DNA of 64,000 nt from Endocalyx cinctus (GCA_001600455.1 BCKC01000002.1:1736001-1800000), one strand, 5' to 3'. Counted from the first letter of the stretch, positions 33,938 through 46,900 are shown. Notes: generated from the letters alone by a model not told the origin. Made by a program: numbers and translations.

Positions 33938-36900
33938 TCAGTGAAGATGGCCGTGGCCGTGACCGTGGCCATGCCCGTGTCCATGTCCTTGTCCACGACG
34001 AAACCATCTACGATAAGCGGCACTCGCATCTACCGATTCGGCGCTGGTACTTGTGGTGGTGGCTGCCGTACTAAGCGGTGCGGTTCCAGTACCATAGCCG
34101 CTGGGAAAGGGTGGTTGGACTGTACTGGTGACAGTTACGGTCTTCTCGGCGACGGTTACGGTCGTAGGATCGCAGACGCACTGGTCGACATTTCCTCCAC
34201 CTCCCCCTACTGGGACGTTCGACTGGCTCTGATAGATCGTCTTTATATTCGTCAATGAAGAGGTAAGCGTGGTGACATGTCCAGGAGCAGACGAGCCAAT
34301 TTGTTTGCTAATTAAAAATAAGAGTTAGTAATTCAGCGGCCCGCAGACGTGTTTAACGAAAATACTTAGCAAACGGATAAAGGACATTAAGAGATTGCAA
34401 AGGGGTGACTCACCTTGCAGCGTAAGTAGGAAGAGTTGACTGCATTGCTGCAGTACTAGCAATTTCGCTCATTGTGTAGCTCGGGACGTCTGCAACGTTG
34501 GTGTCAGCGGGTACCTCCTGATCTTTTACTGGACAGATGGTGGTAGATACGGCCACTATCTCCGTGGTGACTGCGCCAAGCTTGGCAGGACAATTGGTTA
34601 CGTCGGGAGCGCACGATGTTACGGTATAAACGTTCGTTGCGTACACGGTTGAAGTTGTATAAGTTGGAACAGCTTGTGTTGCTCTGTAACTGGATTTAAC
34701 TTCTTGGCTCGACGAGGCTTGAACAACGCCACTTGAAGCTGTCACATCTTGAGATTGTGGGATATTCAGCGAGGCAGCGGCAGTTGAAGCCTCCTCCTTT
34801 ACAGGGCAGATCGTGGTATAAAGTGAAACAATCTCTGTCGTAACGGAACCAATCTTTGACGAACATTCCTCAGCTCCAGCTGAGCAGGACTGAATCGTGT
34901 AGACACTGCTTGTGTATACAGTTGATGTAGTCAACAATGGAGCGGCGGTGGAAGTGTTGAGGTACATATACGAAGTCGAATTATTCACAAGTTGACTAGA
35001 ACTTCGCACCGGAACTGAAGCTGATACCGACGTGATGGGCAGAGAGGGGGCACTGACTGGAGCGGTAGACTTAGCCTCTTTCACTGGGCAAATGGTTGTG
35101 TACAGGGAAACCAGCTCGGTGGTTACTTTTCCTAATTTGGCAGGACAGTTCGTCACTTCAGGGGCGCAAGAAGTGATTGTATAGACATTCGTCGAATAGA
35201 CTGTGGAAGTAGTCAGTGATACCGGTGATTCTTCGGTTGGCATCGCCGTGATGACTCCACTTGGAGCAGTTGAACTGTTCGAAAAAACCACGCTGGAAGG
35301 ATAAAATGAAGAAGACGTTCCAAGAGAAGGTACTAGACTACTCGCTGCGTAGCTGCTTGAGCCATACGAAGAAGCTGGATAAGATAGCTGTGCCGGCGTA
35401 GCAGAGGCGGCTTTAGTCTCACTTCCCACTTCCTTGATGCCTCCGTAGGTTTTTCCGTCCAGGACAGTGCGTGTGACTGGACAGATTGTAGTGTAGAGAG
35501 ATACCATCTCCGTTGTCACCTTTCCAACCGGACAGTTTGTCACCGTCGGAGGACACGAAGTAATGGTGACAAGATTTGTCGAGTATACAGTTGAAATACT
35601 TGACGTAGTGACTTCTGAACTCGCGGTATAGGTGGTCGGCATTTTCTCTATCGGGTATCCTGACGTCGAGTTTAGAGATAGTCCCACGCTACTCATGGAG
35701 TAGCTTGCGGAAGCAACGGCAGAAGAAAGGATAGATGTCACATTTGCTACCGACGAAGATAAGATTGATCCAACACTGGCGCTGACTGCAGCTGCAGAAC
35801 TCGAACTGGTAGGCTTAGAACCCTCCGCTTCAGTGACCGGACAAATCGTCGTGGAGATACTCACCAATTCCGTAGTCACCTGGCCCTTTGGACAATTTGT
35901 GACAGTTGGTGCGCAGGAAGTGATAGTATAAATAGTGGTTGAATAAACTGTAGATACCGTGCTTGCGATGACATTTCCACTGCTATTGCCGCTTCCATTT
36001 AAGGCATTGCTGGCGGAAGCAATACTAGAAAAGCCACTAGCGGGGTATCCAGAGCTTGATGGATAACTAGAGCTCACTGGATATCCAGAACCGACTGGGT
36101 AGCCAGAGCTTGCTGGATATCCAGAACCCATCGGGTATCCAGAACTGGCACCAGAGGGTGTTGGGTAACCAGAGCTTGCTGAATGGCTGGAGCTCACTGG
36201 ATACCCAGAACCTACAGCAACCGAGCTGCTTCCGCTATATGACCCTGCACTACTAGAGCTCGACGAGCTGCTCAAGTGAGACGAGGTGAAGAATGTTACA
36301 GGATAACCGCTCGAAGAACCACTGCTAGTTCCCAAGATTAAGGAGCTAATGCTACTAAGAAGCCCACCACTGCTGGATAATGAGCTCACTGGATAGCCAC
36401 CTGAAGATGCCCCTGGCGTGGTTACTGCGGAGCTTGTAGGATAGCCACCGATTGATGATTCTGATTTAGCAGATGGTGAGCTCACTGGATATCCTCCGGA
36501 AGATGACTCTGGTTTAGCTGATGGCGTGTTCACCGGATACCCACTGGAAGACGCATCTGGTGTAGTTGCTACTGAGCTCACCGGGTAGCCACCTGAGGAT
36601 GTTTCCGGCTTAGCAGCTGGCGAACTGACTGGGTAACCACCACTTGAGGAGGATCCTGAAGTAATGACTGAAGACGACATGCTCAATTCACTCGTCGACG
36701 GTAGACTGCTTTGAGAACTGGCAGCGGCGGAACTCGAAGTGCTTACAGAAGCAATGGGGGCAGAACTAGAACTGCTCGAGGAGTCGGCGGGATTACTGAC
36801 CACATAGTCATTTTTAACAATTTTGGCCGAAGCAGGAGTTTGACTAGAGTCACATCCCGTCTGTATTTTGTCTATGCTACCAATGAGTCCAGTCTAGACA

Positions 36901-37779
36901 AGAATTAGCTCGCGTTACATGATATTCAGGGGAGGGTTTACTAACTCTATCCTTATACTTGTACTGGCATGCGGGATATTTGTTGGTGATGTTGACACTC
37001 TTCACAAACATGGTATAGGGAACACCTTTCATGTCGATCTCACCACCGGCCCATTGGATAGTCCAGTAACTGTTCGCAGGATCTCCACCGCCCCAGACGC
37101 CTAGTTGGAGTTTCATTGGAGATTGAGGAAAGACAAACCCGGAAGGTATATCCTTGGCCAGAACGCTTCTCACAACCTTGTTATCGACATACCAGGTCAT
37201 GTGGTTCTCATCCCAATCGACCGAATAAGTATGAAACTGAGTTGTAGGGTTTAAAGCATCTTTCTGATATGTGGCAGCGCCATCCCACATCTTTCCTCTG
37301 GTAAAAATATTGTTCTCGACAGTCCACATTCCGTCAGGTGGCGGAAAAGGCTGTTCACCGTGTTGATTGCCAGAAAATTCCCAGTCAATCTCGTCTTGAA
37401 CGTCAGACCATAAGACTGCGCTACTAACAACTCCCTGACCGGGCGCAATCTGCATCTCGATATCGTAGCGGCCTCCTAATATATAGAAATCAGTCCAAAG
37501 ATTCGGGGCGTCACCTTGCTTTCCATATGTAAATTCGGCTCCCTTTGAGGTGAAGTTAACGACTTCATAATCGGCGAGGACCCAGTTCGGGGGTAGTTTC
37601 GTCTCCTTGGTAAAATCTATGTAATAGTTTTCTTGGGGCCAACCTTTCTTTGCTGGACAATCAGCTTGAAGAGGGTTACAGTCGGGTTCAAGCTGGGCGT
37701 TGGTTAGCTGGGCAGATAAACCCAACACGGATACGAAGCCAATGATACTATTTTTTGGCATGATTTTGATCTTGGTCAT
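33938..37779 (-). CDS. Crh-like GH16 cell-wall transglycosylase fused to adhesin-like repeats
   Basis: Exons 37779-36946, 36893-34414 and 34307-33938 join to 1,227 residues; introns are 52 and 106 bp. A signal peptide (up to about residue 28) precedes a GH16 domain whose catalytic ExDxE is E130-I-D132-W-E134 in DEIDWEFSG. Crh enzymes link chitin to beta-glucan in the wall. Exon 2 adds about 800 Ser/Thr-rich residues. First come many GGYPVSS / SGYP units, then five copies of a module reading TSTVYSTNVYTITSCAP..TNCP..G.VTTELVSLYTTICPV in two parts, as in fungal adhesin-like wall proteins. Exon 3 carries a DQCVCDPTTVTVAEKTVTVT segment and ends with seven Gly-His pairs plus Leu-His. No hydrophobic GPI-attachment tail is visible, unusual for a Crh protein. 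Confidence 0.88.
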
Positions 37780-39280
37780 TGCCTAGAATGATCTAATGAT
37801 AGATAATCATTTGAAGAAGAGGAAAAAATTCAAGTAAAGCCATGGTCATAAATCGGCAACTCGACCGACCATATCAGGAGTTTCCCCAATAAAGAATCAT
37901 TGTTGTAAGTTATCATTGATGATCTACTAACAATGTCAAAGCAGGTCATCAAAGATCTCATTAATAGAGTTCCCTTTCCGGAGCAGCTGATTATTTGTAC
38001 CGCCACTTTACCAACTATAATTCTTCTTCTCTTGTAACTGTTCTTTGCCTCTATCGTCAAGTGAAGATCAAAATAGAAACATAATATCAGGACTTACAAT
38101 GGGGTTTAGTTGCCCGAAATGTTATACAAACAGAATCGTATAATGAGCAGTGATTCTTTTTCTGGGAGCACATGGTGAAAAAAAGAACAACAATCTCAGC
38201 CCTCTTGATTCAACTTCATCACGTCAATTCAACTAAGATTGCGGTGTCTTCTGTGGCCAAATGTATCCTTTTTTCTTCTTCATATTTTCTAAAGTTTTTC
38301 ATGCTTATCAGAAAAACATCGTTACTCTTCTGAGAATGTAGACAAAGAAAGCCTCAAGGTAGAAAAGGTAGTAGCGCTAAAGGAGAGTGATGGTATTACG
38401 TCAGTATGTATTACAGAGTTCCCAGTATTACAAAGCCATTAATGTAGATAATTACATAATCACACCGTAAAGCACGTGGCGATACTTATGTAGTGAATGG
38501 ATATTGTATGCTTTTATCCGAAAATGAAACAGAAGACAACGGTACCTCAATAATATTCACTATCCGCCCTATTTATATTATGATGCAAGGCTATCTCGAT
38601 GCTACTGTACAGAATACAGGGTATAAGGTCTACACGTACTCCGTACATAGTAAATGAAGATTATCCCACAAGTCCACAAGTGTGATAGTACGACATCTGT
38701 TATTAAATACAAGTACACTATTCTATTATATGTACTTATTAGATAAGTTCATACTCTGTACTCTGGACTCTGTAGTATAGTGTATTACATACCTAACTAG
38801 GTATACTGTAGACATATGATTTACGCTAAGCCAGTACTACTATGGATCAACTAGGTACCATTACTGCATAGTAGTGGGCAGACGTGAAGGTGGGGGCAGA
38901 AGTTGAGTTGAACCCTGAGAATCCCAGTTTCTACTTTTGACCCTGCTGCCTCGCTGGATGCCTTTTTTCCCTATGTCACACTCTCTACACCACCAGGCAA
39001 TTCTCTCTTTCCTTTCTTTTACTATTCCAAATTGTTCTTCTTCTATTCACCTTGTCCGTTTTGGTATTCGCGCCATTCTTTTTCATAATTGATTTACTGC
39101 GTATTCCTAAATAATTAAAAAGAATAAAAAGCAACGTTCCCTATATAGTTTCCGGACTATATATTATATTAGTAGTTATATCTCCATATAACTAACTACT
39201 ATTGATTTTCCGACGCCTGAGCTTTTCGCGCAACCCCCTCCCTTCTTTTTGTCTTCGAGAAATGCGACTATTGATTTACC
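37780..39280. other. Divergent promoter region, no gene seen
   Basis: 1.5 kb between the GH16 and dot1 genes. The section 38600-38900 is dense in GTAC, TACTCTGTA, TAGTATAGTGTAT and TACTCCGTA words. A pyrimidine-rich stretch follows at 38940-39080. Confidence 0.55.
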
Positions 39281-40829
39281 ATGGGTATCTTTAGTCAGAA
39301 ATCGAAGCTCAAGGCTGCGCCGCAGAATCTTCGAGTCGAGAAAGTAGTGGTACCGACCAAGTCAAAGCCAAAGCCGATTCTAACGAAATCGCCTGCGTCG
39401 AATGCGACTCCAGAAACTTCTTCGCGCCTATCTTCCAATCAACGTTCCTCGTCGTCGCGATTAACCCCTAACCCGCGATTATCGCGCCCTAAGAGCTCAT
39501 CGCCTTACCCTTCATCATCCGATGAAAAACATATAGCGCGGAAGCGCAAGGCTGTGAACATCACCCCACGAGACTCGCCTGCTTTTGGAGACGATTCCGA
39601 ATCAGAATCAGAAGATGACGACCCTTTCCGAAAGAGAATACGGCATAGCGATACAAGAACACTCGACCTGAATCGAAAAGTTCGACATAAGAAGGCCTTC
39701 GGAGAGGAGATTAGAACACCAAACATCATCCATGCTGCAGATATTGCCTCTGTCGCAACCAACTGCCCACTTATCGTAGGCGCAAAAGAGGATGAGGTTG
39801 CGATCGAGTTGCAATATCCTTCCAGATGCGTACGTGAGAGGTAAGATTAATCGAATGCAACTTGACTATCATAATAAAATTATATTGACATGTTTCCAAA
39901 GATATGAACTTGTATGGAAAAAAGATAAGATCGATGCCGTCAAGGATATCCTCACCGTCTTGGAACATGTTGCCGAGACATACCTAACCGAAGCCGAAGC
40001 GCAACCATTCATCCATCACAATGCTAGCTTCCAAAGACAGATGCAACGAGCCGCTACCGAGAAATACCGAGACGTTCCGCTTTTCAGACAAGCCCTAGCA
40101 GATTACAACGAAAAGCTCTATCAAATCGTCAAGAGTGGCTCCGTGGCAAAGAATCTCGACAAGCTTCATCATTTACCCTCCAACCTCGTTTCTTTTATCC
40201 TCACCCAGGTTTATGACCGTACCGTCGCACCTAAAGTTGAATTACTCTCAAAATATGCTATGGGTAGTGATAACGTGTATGGAGAACTATTACATCCGTT
40301 TGTCACCAAAATCCTTGTCGAACAGACAAAGATGACTTCTGATCAAGTCTTTGTGGACCTTGGATCGGGAGTCGGTAACGTTGTGCTCCAAGCTGCCCTT
40401 GAAATTGGCTGTCGGAGTTACGGATGTGAGATGATGGAAAATGCATGCAACCTAGCCGAGGCTCAAGAGAAAGAGTTCAGGGCAAGGTGTCTCCTATGGG
40501 GTGTTGCACCAGGACGAGTTCATCTGGAGAGAGGCGATTTCCGAACCAACGCCAAGATCTTGGAAAAATTAAAGGAGGCTGATGTTGTGCTGGTCAATAA
40601 CAAAGCTTTTACATCAACCCTCAACGACTCTATCATTAACATGTTTCTGGATTTAAAAGAGGGTTGCAAGATCATCTCTCTCAAATCGTTCGTCCACGAA
40701 AATAAGACAGCGGTTAATGATGTCGCGAATAGTATACTCGATGTGGAGCATCATCGGTATCATGAGAACTGGGTTAGCTGGGCAGCAGCCGAAGGAGACT
40801 ACTATATCTCGACTAGGAAAGGGCACTGA
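39281..40829 (+). CDS. dot1: Dot1 histone H3 lysine-79 methyltransferase
   Basis: Exons 39281-39840 and 39902-40829 (61-bp intron) give 495 residues. The first 150 residues are basic, Ser/Pro-rich and carry an acidic SESESEDDD patch, fitting DNA or nucleosome contact. The C-terminal catalytic domain has the Dot1 class I fold motifs: [20 protein letters not shown] (SAM-binding motif I), [12 protein letters not shown] (the acidic residue for ribose), RGDFR, and VLVNNKAF, followed by [16 protein letters not shown]. The region [14 protein letters not shown] just before motif I matches the Dot1 D1 region. It methylates H3K79 in nucleosomes, with links to silencing and DNA repair. The intron sits within Arg-Tyr of [10 protein letters not shown] and reading through it would terminate the protein early. 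Confidence 0.96.
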
Positions 40830-41179
40830 TTCGCCAAAGTATCCAACAACCTAGAAGATCTCAACATATTCCGTTAGCGTTGCCTGTTTGTATAGAGCAC
40901 CCCAGGGAAGAAAGGAAAAGAAAAGAAAAGAACGATTAAAGAAAATGACTCGAACGCAATGATATTGAGGGGCTTAGAGTATTGGGAAACGGTCTTTTAT
41001 AGGATGGATACCAAGTGTTTGTGGCATGATGTTGGAAACTCACTGTATAGATATCTTTGTGTAAGCGATTAGAAAGGATACCACCACAGCATAATACAAC
41101 TTTATAGGCCATTTTGCTCCTTCTTTTCCTCTCCTTTTCCTTTTCTTTTTCTTTTTTCTATCGGTGGGATGCTCTAATC
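40830..41179. other. Short spacer between convergent dot1 and atg16
   Basis: 350 bp holding both 3' UTRs. A/G-rich on the left, then T/C-rich (CTTTTCCTTTTC) around 41115-41160, as expected for two facing transcripts. Confidence 0.6.
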
Positions 41180-42045
41180 TCATCGTCGAGTCGCATCTGG
41201 TGATTCGTTTTGAAGATTGAGAGCATCAGCCTCGTGGCCCATCCTCTTCATCCAACGAGCTACCAACTCATCATTCTCCTCTTTAATCTTCTTTGCCTTC
41301 TGTGCGGTCATGTTAAGTTCCATAGTCAGGGTCAAGTTTTCATCTTGTACATCCTTTAAAGTAACACCGGTAGCAAGTTAGCCTATAATACGATCCAGGC
41401 TGAGAACTCCTCGTCATTGACAGGGGATAGAATCAAAAGGAAGGTCATGGTCTATTTAGAGGCTTATCAAGCACAACTCACCTTCAGTAACTTAGCCTTC
41501 CCAACAAGCTCCTCCTTTCGATCGTTCAGCTTAGAAAGCAAAGTGTTACGCTCAGCAGTTAGGTCCGAGATGCGCTTCGCGTCCACCTTAGTTCTAGATC
41601 GTAACCTCTGCAGCTCGTCGTCAGCGGTTCTGTACTTGCTCTGCAGCTGACCCTTCGCACGCAACGTCTCTGCCAGGTCGAGACGTAGCTGGGCCACGGC
41701 AGGGTCTGTGTTATTATCTTTACTTTTCGGGGTTACTTTTTCGGACTCCGCGTCGTCTGGCTGTCGTTGTTGGCGTTGTAGGAGAACAACTTTCTCTGCT
41801 TCGAGAGCGGCGACTCGATCGGCTAGTTGGGAGCCTAAATGAATAGTAAATCGCCCCCGTACCCGGAGGGACAACTCAAGTTGTTAGAAGAAGGTATATA
41901 TATATGAGGGCAAACGCGAGCTTCAGCGAAGGGAGATATATATATATAGAGAACACGTACAAGCTTCTACCAACTCTTTATTTACGGGATTATTTCGCTC
42001 TGATTCTTGCAGCGCGCTGAGATATTCGTCGCGCCAGCCAGGCAT
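41180..42045 (-). CDS. atg16: Autophagy protein Atg16
   Basis: Exons 42045-41961, 41834-41482 and 41353-41180 give 203 residues, the usual size of fungal Atg16, which lacks the animal WD40 part. The N-terminus MPGWRDEYLSALQESERNN is the Atg5-binding helix; it is encoded in exon 1 alone, behind a 126-bp intron. Residues from about 35 to 170 form a coiled coil (LADRVAALEAEKVVLLQRQ, LRLDLAETLRAKGQLQSKY), interrupted by an Asp/Lys-rich stretch. The tail reads EENDELVARWMKRMGHEAD. Atg16 dimerises and places Atg12-Atg5 on the phagophore so that Atg8 is coupled to phosphatidylethanolamine. The first intron contains two (TA)n stretches. Confidence 0.94.
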
Positions 42046-42780
42046 GTTTGCGTAAAGTCGTGATATAATATTTAAAAAATTTTACTTATTTACTTTTTTA
42101 CTACATTACTAGGGGAAAATATTAGGGCGTGAGAAAAAAAAAAAAAAAGGAAAATTTATGTATGACGACGGGGTCAGATAGCTCTTGAAACATAAGTCAG
42201 GTCCAAAAGCTATTTAGGTTGGTTGACATGGAGGGGTAGGAGGGGTCCTTGGCAATACGTCAAAGAGATCGATTTACTGCGTACATAAGCTGATAAGTTA
42301 GTGAAAGGCTGCTAGTCTTACCTGTTGGGATTTGCCTATTATTAAGCTTAAATTGAAACGTATGATGGATCCTGTAAGAAATGACATACGTTAAAACGTT
42401 CCAAGGCTTATTACTTAGAAAGGTAAAGTGGTTTTTGTAAGGTTAAAACCGTGGAATGCAATCACGATGATTCTAGAGCACAATCGTCCAGTACCTCAAA
42501 ATCTCAATAAAGAGACTTTGTGGTCGAGGATAGGTCCACGGGTAAAAGCAATTTAAATTCCAGCCCTTATTTGTAGGTATAGTTGCCTTAGGCTGTATAT
42601 CTAAAATAAGACGCCTAAATGTACTATATTTACATAGTCTTCGAAGCTCTTAAGCCACAATCTTTAAGCCTGGCCTTCTTCTCAAAGTTCATCATGATTA
42701 TGGGCTGCCTTAGTGTTGATGCCTATAACATGTCTATTTTTGAATTTATCATAACCGCTATGAGAAGAGGCTGTCGATAG
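42046..42780. other. Intergenic, no gene seen
   Basis: 735 bp: promoter of atg16 on the left, 3' side of the lactonase gene on the right. Contains a 15-base A tract near 42134-42148. Confidence 0.5.
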
Positions 42781-43959
42781 TCAATCATCCCAAAGCACCC
42801 GGGATATGCTGTGCCCATCGGGTAACGTAATATTCGTGGTCCAGGTCGCCAGCGGGTTTTGATCATCAATCACTCCGGTATCGGAGTCCCTGGAGAACAC
42901 AATGAGTCGTCCAGGGACGGTATATTGGTTTGCGACTGCAATGAGCGTGCCGTCTCTGCTGATATCAAAACTACGGGGCCAAGAACCCCCCGAGGCCGTG
43001 AGCCCAACAAGCGTCAACGCGCCTGTCTCGAAGTCTACAGAGTATGACGCAATGGAATCGCTTGGCTTGCCCTGGTATATACTTCGCCCGTCCGCGCGGG
43101 TCGACAGGACGAGGTGACGACCGTCGTCGGCAACCTGGATTTCGGACGGGAGAGCGACGCCGGACATGTCCCCGAAGCCGGTCTGGAAGGCGCTGTCGTT
43201 GTAAAATTGCCTAAAACCGAGGGTTCCGTCCTTTTTGTAGAGGACTTCGAAGCCGTGCAGCGAGTTAGTAAGCTCGCCCAAGACGTAGAAGAAAGTTTTG
43301 GCGCCGCCTCGAACGAAAGCGCCGTGGCGAGGCCCGTTTCCGGGCTCGGTGAGATAAGCGCCGAGCTCGGCCAGGCGACCGTCCCAGCCGACGGCGTACG
43401 TGCGCAAAGCATCGGCGCCTCGGTCTAGGACCACGGCGAACTTCCCCGTGGGGTCGGCGACAATCCCGTGCGGGTACGGCTTGTCCTGCAGGGTCGCGTT
43501 GGGGCCCGGTTTCTCCATGAAATAGTGGAAACTCTGGAGCTCGACGAGGCGGGTCGGGTTCGACGTATCATAGACCGAGACAGCGCCGCCGGCGTAATGA
43601 GCCAGCCCTAGACGGCTCTCGGCGTAGAACGTAGTTTGCGCCGGACCGTAGTCGGTGGTGACATTATCAAGGATCTCGAGCGATCCCTTTGAGAAGGCGG
43701 CGAGCGAGCCAGCATTGGGGATCGCGTAGGCTTCATTAGCGCATAGCAGCGCTCCAGTCGTCTGGTCTAAGTCTAACCAGCCCGGGTTATACCCGCAATC
43801 TAGGGTCGAACCCACGTCTCCCAACAAAAATTCACCGCTTTCGGTGCGAGAAAAGGAGAGTTTGAAGACTGGCCCTGCATAACTTGCTACGTACAACTTT
43901 GTAGCTGTCGTTACGCCGGCGTAGAAGATACTAATTACCGAGGCTAAAGCACGCTTCAT
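42781..43959 (-). CDS. Secreted lactonase-type seven-bladed beta-propeller
   Basis: Single exon, 392 residues. The N-terminus MKRALASVISIFYAGVTTATK looks like a signal peptide. The body shows repeated propeller strands: KLYVASYAGPVFKLSF, LDLDQTTGALLCANEAY, HGIVADPTGKFAVVLDRGADALRTY in part, GPRHGAFV, IQVADDGRHLVLSTRADGRSI and SFDISRDGTLIAVANQ. This matches the family of 6-phosphogluconolactonase / 3-carboxy-cis,cis-muconate lactonising enzymes (lactonase, PF10282 type). Secreted members in ascomycetes are usually uncharacterised; a sugar lactone or aromatic-derived lactone substrate is possible. G/C at third positions is high. Confidence 0.85.
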   Translation of the reverse strand: MKRALASVISIFYAGVTTATKLYVASYAGPVFKLSFSRTESGEFLLGDVGSTLDCGYNPGWLDLDQTTGALLCANEAYAIPNAGSLAAFSKGSLEILDNVTTDYGPAQTTFYAESRLGLAHYAGGAVSVYDTSNPTRLVELQSFHYFMEKPGPNATLQDKPYPHGIVADPTGKFAVVLDRGADALRTYAVGWDGRLAELGAYLTEPGNGPRHGAFVRGGAKTFFYVLGELTNSLHGFEVLYKKDGTLGFRQFYNDSAFQTGFGDMSGVALPSEIQVADDGRHLVLSTRADGRSIYQGKPSDSIASYSVDFETGALTLVGLTASGGSWPRSFDISRDGTLIAVANQYTVPGRLIVFSRDSDTGVIDDQNPLATWTTNITLPDGHSISRVLWDD

Positions 43960-46900
43960 CTCGAATATTCGATCAAAGATGGTCCCAACACCAGAATTAA
44001 CAGTTAGTGGATGGAAATGAAAGTTTCTTCACGCGTTATGATGACCTTCAGACCTCGTGGCGGAGAATTCAACAACTAATCTGACATAGTTCAATGCTGA
44101 CGCCATCAACATTGTCACCATCATCTCATATCAAAGCGAACAATATTGGCGTCAGGAAACGGACAGATCGAGACTATCAGGTAAAATTTGACACTTATTG
44201 TACATGGTATTTCACACGTATTGTACATGGTATTTTAAAGCATCACTGTTGATATTAATTAATGTCAATACATATATCTTGAATTGATTGCCTGATACTG
44301 AGATAATAGGAGCGAGTTCACAAATCGATCTCTGCATAGAGCTCACTCACAAACGTTCGATAAGTGGAAAGCGGTTCAAAATCTACTGTACCATGCAAGC
44401 ACGAATACGACCACGAACTTAGGAACGAAGACGAGCAAGTCATATGCGCCAAGATACTAATTACACTTAATACACATTCCGTGCTAGTTCTTTTTTTTTT
44501 TTTTTTTTTTTCTTGCAACTATTTATGCAATCTTTGAACTCGCCCATCGCATTACTCAAAAGGCGTGTCTTATGTTGGCGTTTATTCAGAAATTTAGGAA
44601 ATAATTAATCATGTAAACCTTAAGATCGGCCGATTCGGTGTACATCAGTTCTTGGGATGAGAGCGATCCCAGAATTTTGCCTTTACGTACAAGCATTCCC
44701 CTCTCTTGACTTCCTGAACAGGATTTAAATGAGTTGCGTATGGAACAGGGATACGCGGTTCGTCAGGTTCGCCAGGTTCGGGAGAGGTCGAGTATCGTAG
44801 TACTTCCGCAAGAGCCGATGGTACGCTGACTACACTAGGAACGGGTACAGATGTTACCATATGGGGAGAGATTGGGCGAACCCAAGAAGTAAAAAAAGGT
44901 CGAGATCCTATAGCGGGTAAGGAAGTTGAGATTCGTCGGCGACGTTTTCTGCCAGGAGTCTATGCTAGCGTATCCAGACCAGAAGTCTTATGACTAGACC
45001 AAACTTAGGATAAGCTGGGTAAGGGAAAACGGATGACAAGGTTTCTAGCGTCTGAGCAGAAGAGTCATGGTGAGTTGTCACCTTCTAGTGCATTGACTGG
45101 ATGGATGTTTCGAAATGAGCATACGCAAACTGTACCGAAAAAAGCACCTTTTCCTACCTGACTCAGCCAGGACTACCTGGGTTCACCTCTTGAATTCGTA
45201 TAAACATCCGGATCGGCAAGATGTTTCTTCGGAGTTGCCAGAGCCTCATTTAATGATCGGAGACGGTCTCAAAAAGTAGATCAATGGATCGACAGAGAAA
45301 GAAAAGAAAAGAAAGATCTCATGGAAGAATAAAAGATTTCAGGTATCAAATGGTTTAATACTAATATTCTAATAATAAGTTTTTAGATCGCTCCACGTTT
45401 CCAATTCAAAATAGTTTGGTTGTAGTGTAGTGTACAATAATTACCACAATGATACTATTCATAAGGCAAAATCCACAAAGGGGATATAGATTGATGAACT
45501 ATCTAAGGCCAAGGTTACATAGTAAATGATTGACATATCGTGGATATGGCCGAACTTGAAGGGCAACGTCTAGAATATAAATGATGTCATTTTTTTTTTT
45601 AATTCCCCAAAACCTCATTCCTGTACTCCGTAATTTCATGTCATTTTTCCCAGTGATTTCGAATATGTCCGAATTAAGCTGTACATATATATGCGTTTGT
45701 ACGGAGTAAGGTAGTTATATACTGTGTACTGTGTACGGTGTAGTGTAGTAGACGTCGAGATCTCCTTAGAGTCCGTGCATGATACTCTGAAACCTATTCA
45801 AACCCTTTTAGTAAAAACGTGTTCAGGTGATCGAGATTGTATGATTCAGCGAGAAGATAAGGTTAATTTTTACACTTTTGAAAAGTACGATATACCCATT
45901 GGATACATACACCTAAAGTTTGAATGTATAAAGATATATTCCAAGATGGGATCAAAGTACGGAAAACAGAATACCCGAACAGGCAACTGATGTCCTACCG
46001 TACCCAGACAGGCCAGAATGTGGCGTAGCGTCGAATAGCGTAATCAGAGAGCAGCCAGTCTGTCCGTGTGGGTCAAAGATAATATCGTTATCGTCTCATC
46101 TATGCATATACCAGGCAATGTATCCCGTGATACTAGTTGGAACTATCACTTTGGACCAATCGAAATGAAGGGGAGTCGAATAGTAAAGTTTGATTGGATT
46201 GACGCGTATTAAAACGAAAACACCGGATCAAGGAAACGCGTTGATCGCGTTCCAATCAACGACCTCCCTTCTTCCCCTATCTCGCTCTTCTGTAACTTTT
46301 TTGAGTACAAATCTTGAGGCACGGATAAAATCCTGCCATGGCCAATATGGCCAATCTGTACGTGTTACCAAATACGCGCCTAAATAATTTATCAAGGTGT
46401 CACACATCACATCTCATAAGCTGAAAAAGGATGGAGACTTAATGGTCAGAAATAGAGGAGCTTGTTGGGATTTTTTTTTTTGTAACAAGAAAAGGTCAAT
46501 TTTATGGCCAACACCCTAAACCGTTTTTTTATGCAATCAATCCAACTCCTAAAAAAAAATCCAATTCCTTCCAAGTTTTGATTTTTTAAAACGTCATCGA
46601 AATTGAACAATGAAAAAAAGAAGGGAAAAGAAATAATAAAATAAAATAAAAAAAAGAGTAAAATAAAGATATCAGAAGAAATAAAGAAATCAAGGAGCTA
46701 ACCGGACAAAAAAAAAAAAGGCAAAACCATTTTCATCCACAACGGCAAATCCACCTATACTAACTTACTTATGGAGTACAAAGTACATAGATTACATAGT
46801 TCTGATAGTAGTGTACGGAGTACATAGTATAGTAATACACATATTATCATATCCATTCATGGATATTACTCCATACCGCGTATGTACACGCTTTAACAAT

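Noticed and set aside
45724..45990. 88-codon frame in the gene-poor region
   Set aside because: Starts at a GTG in a TGTACTGTGTACGG repeat and has no family resemblance or splice context.
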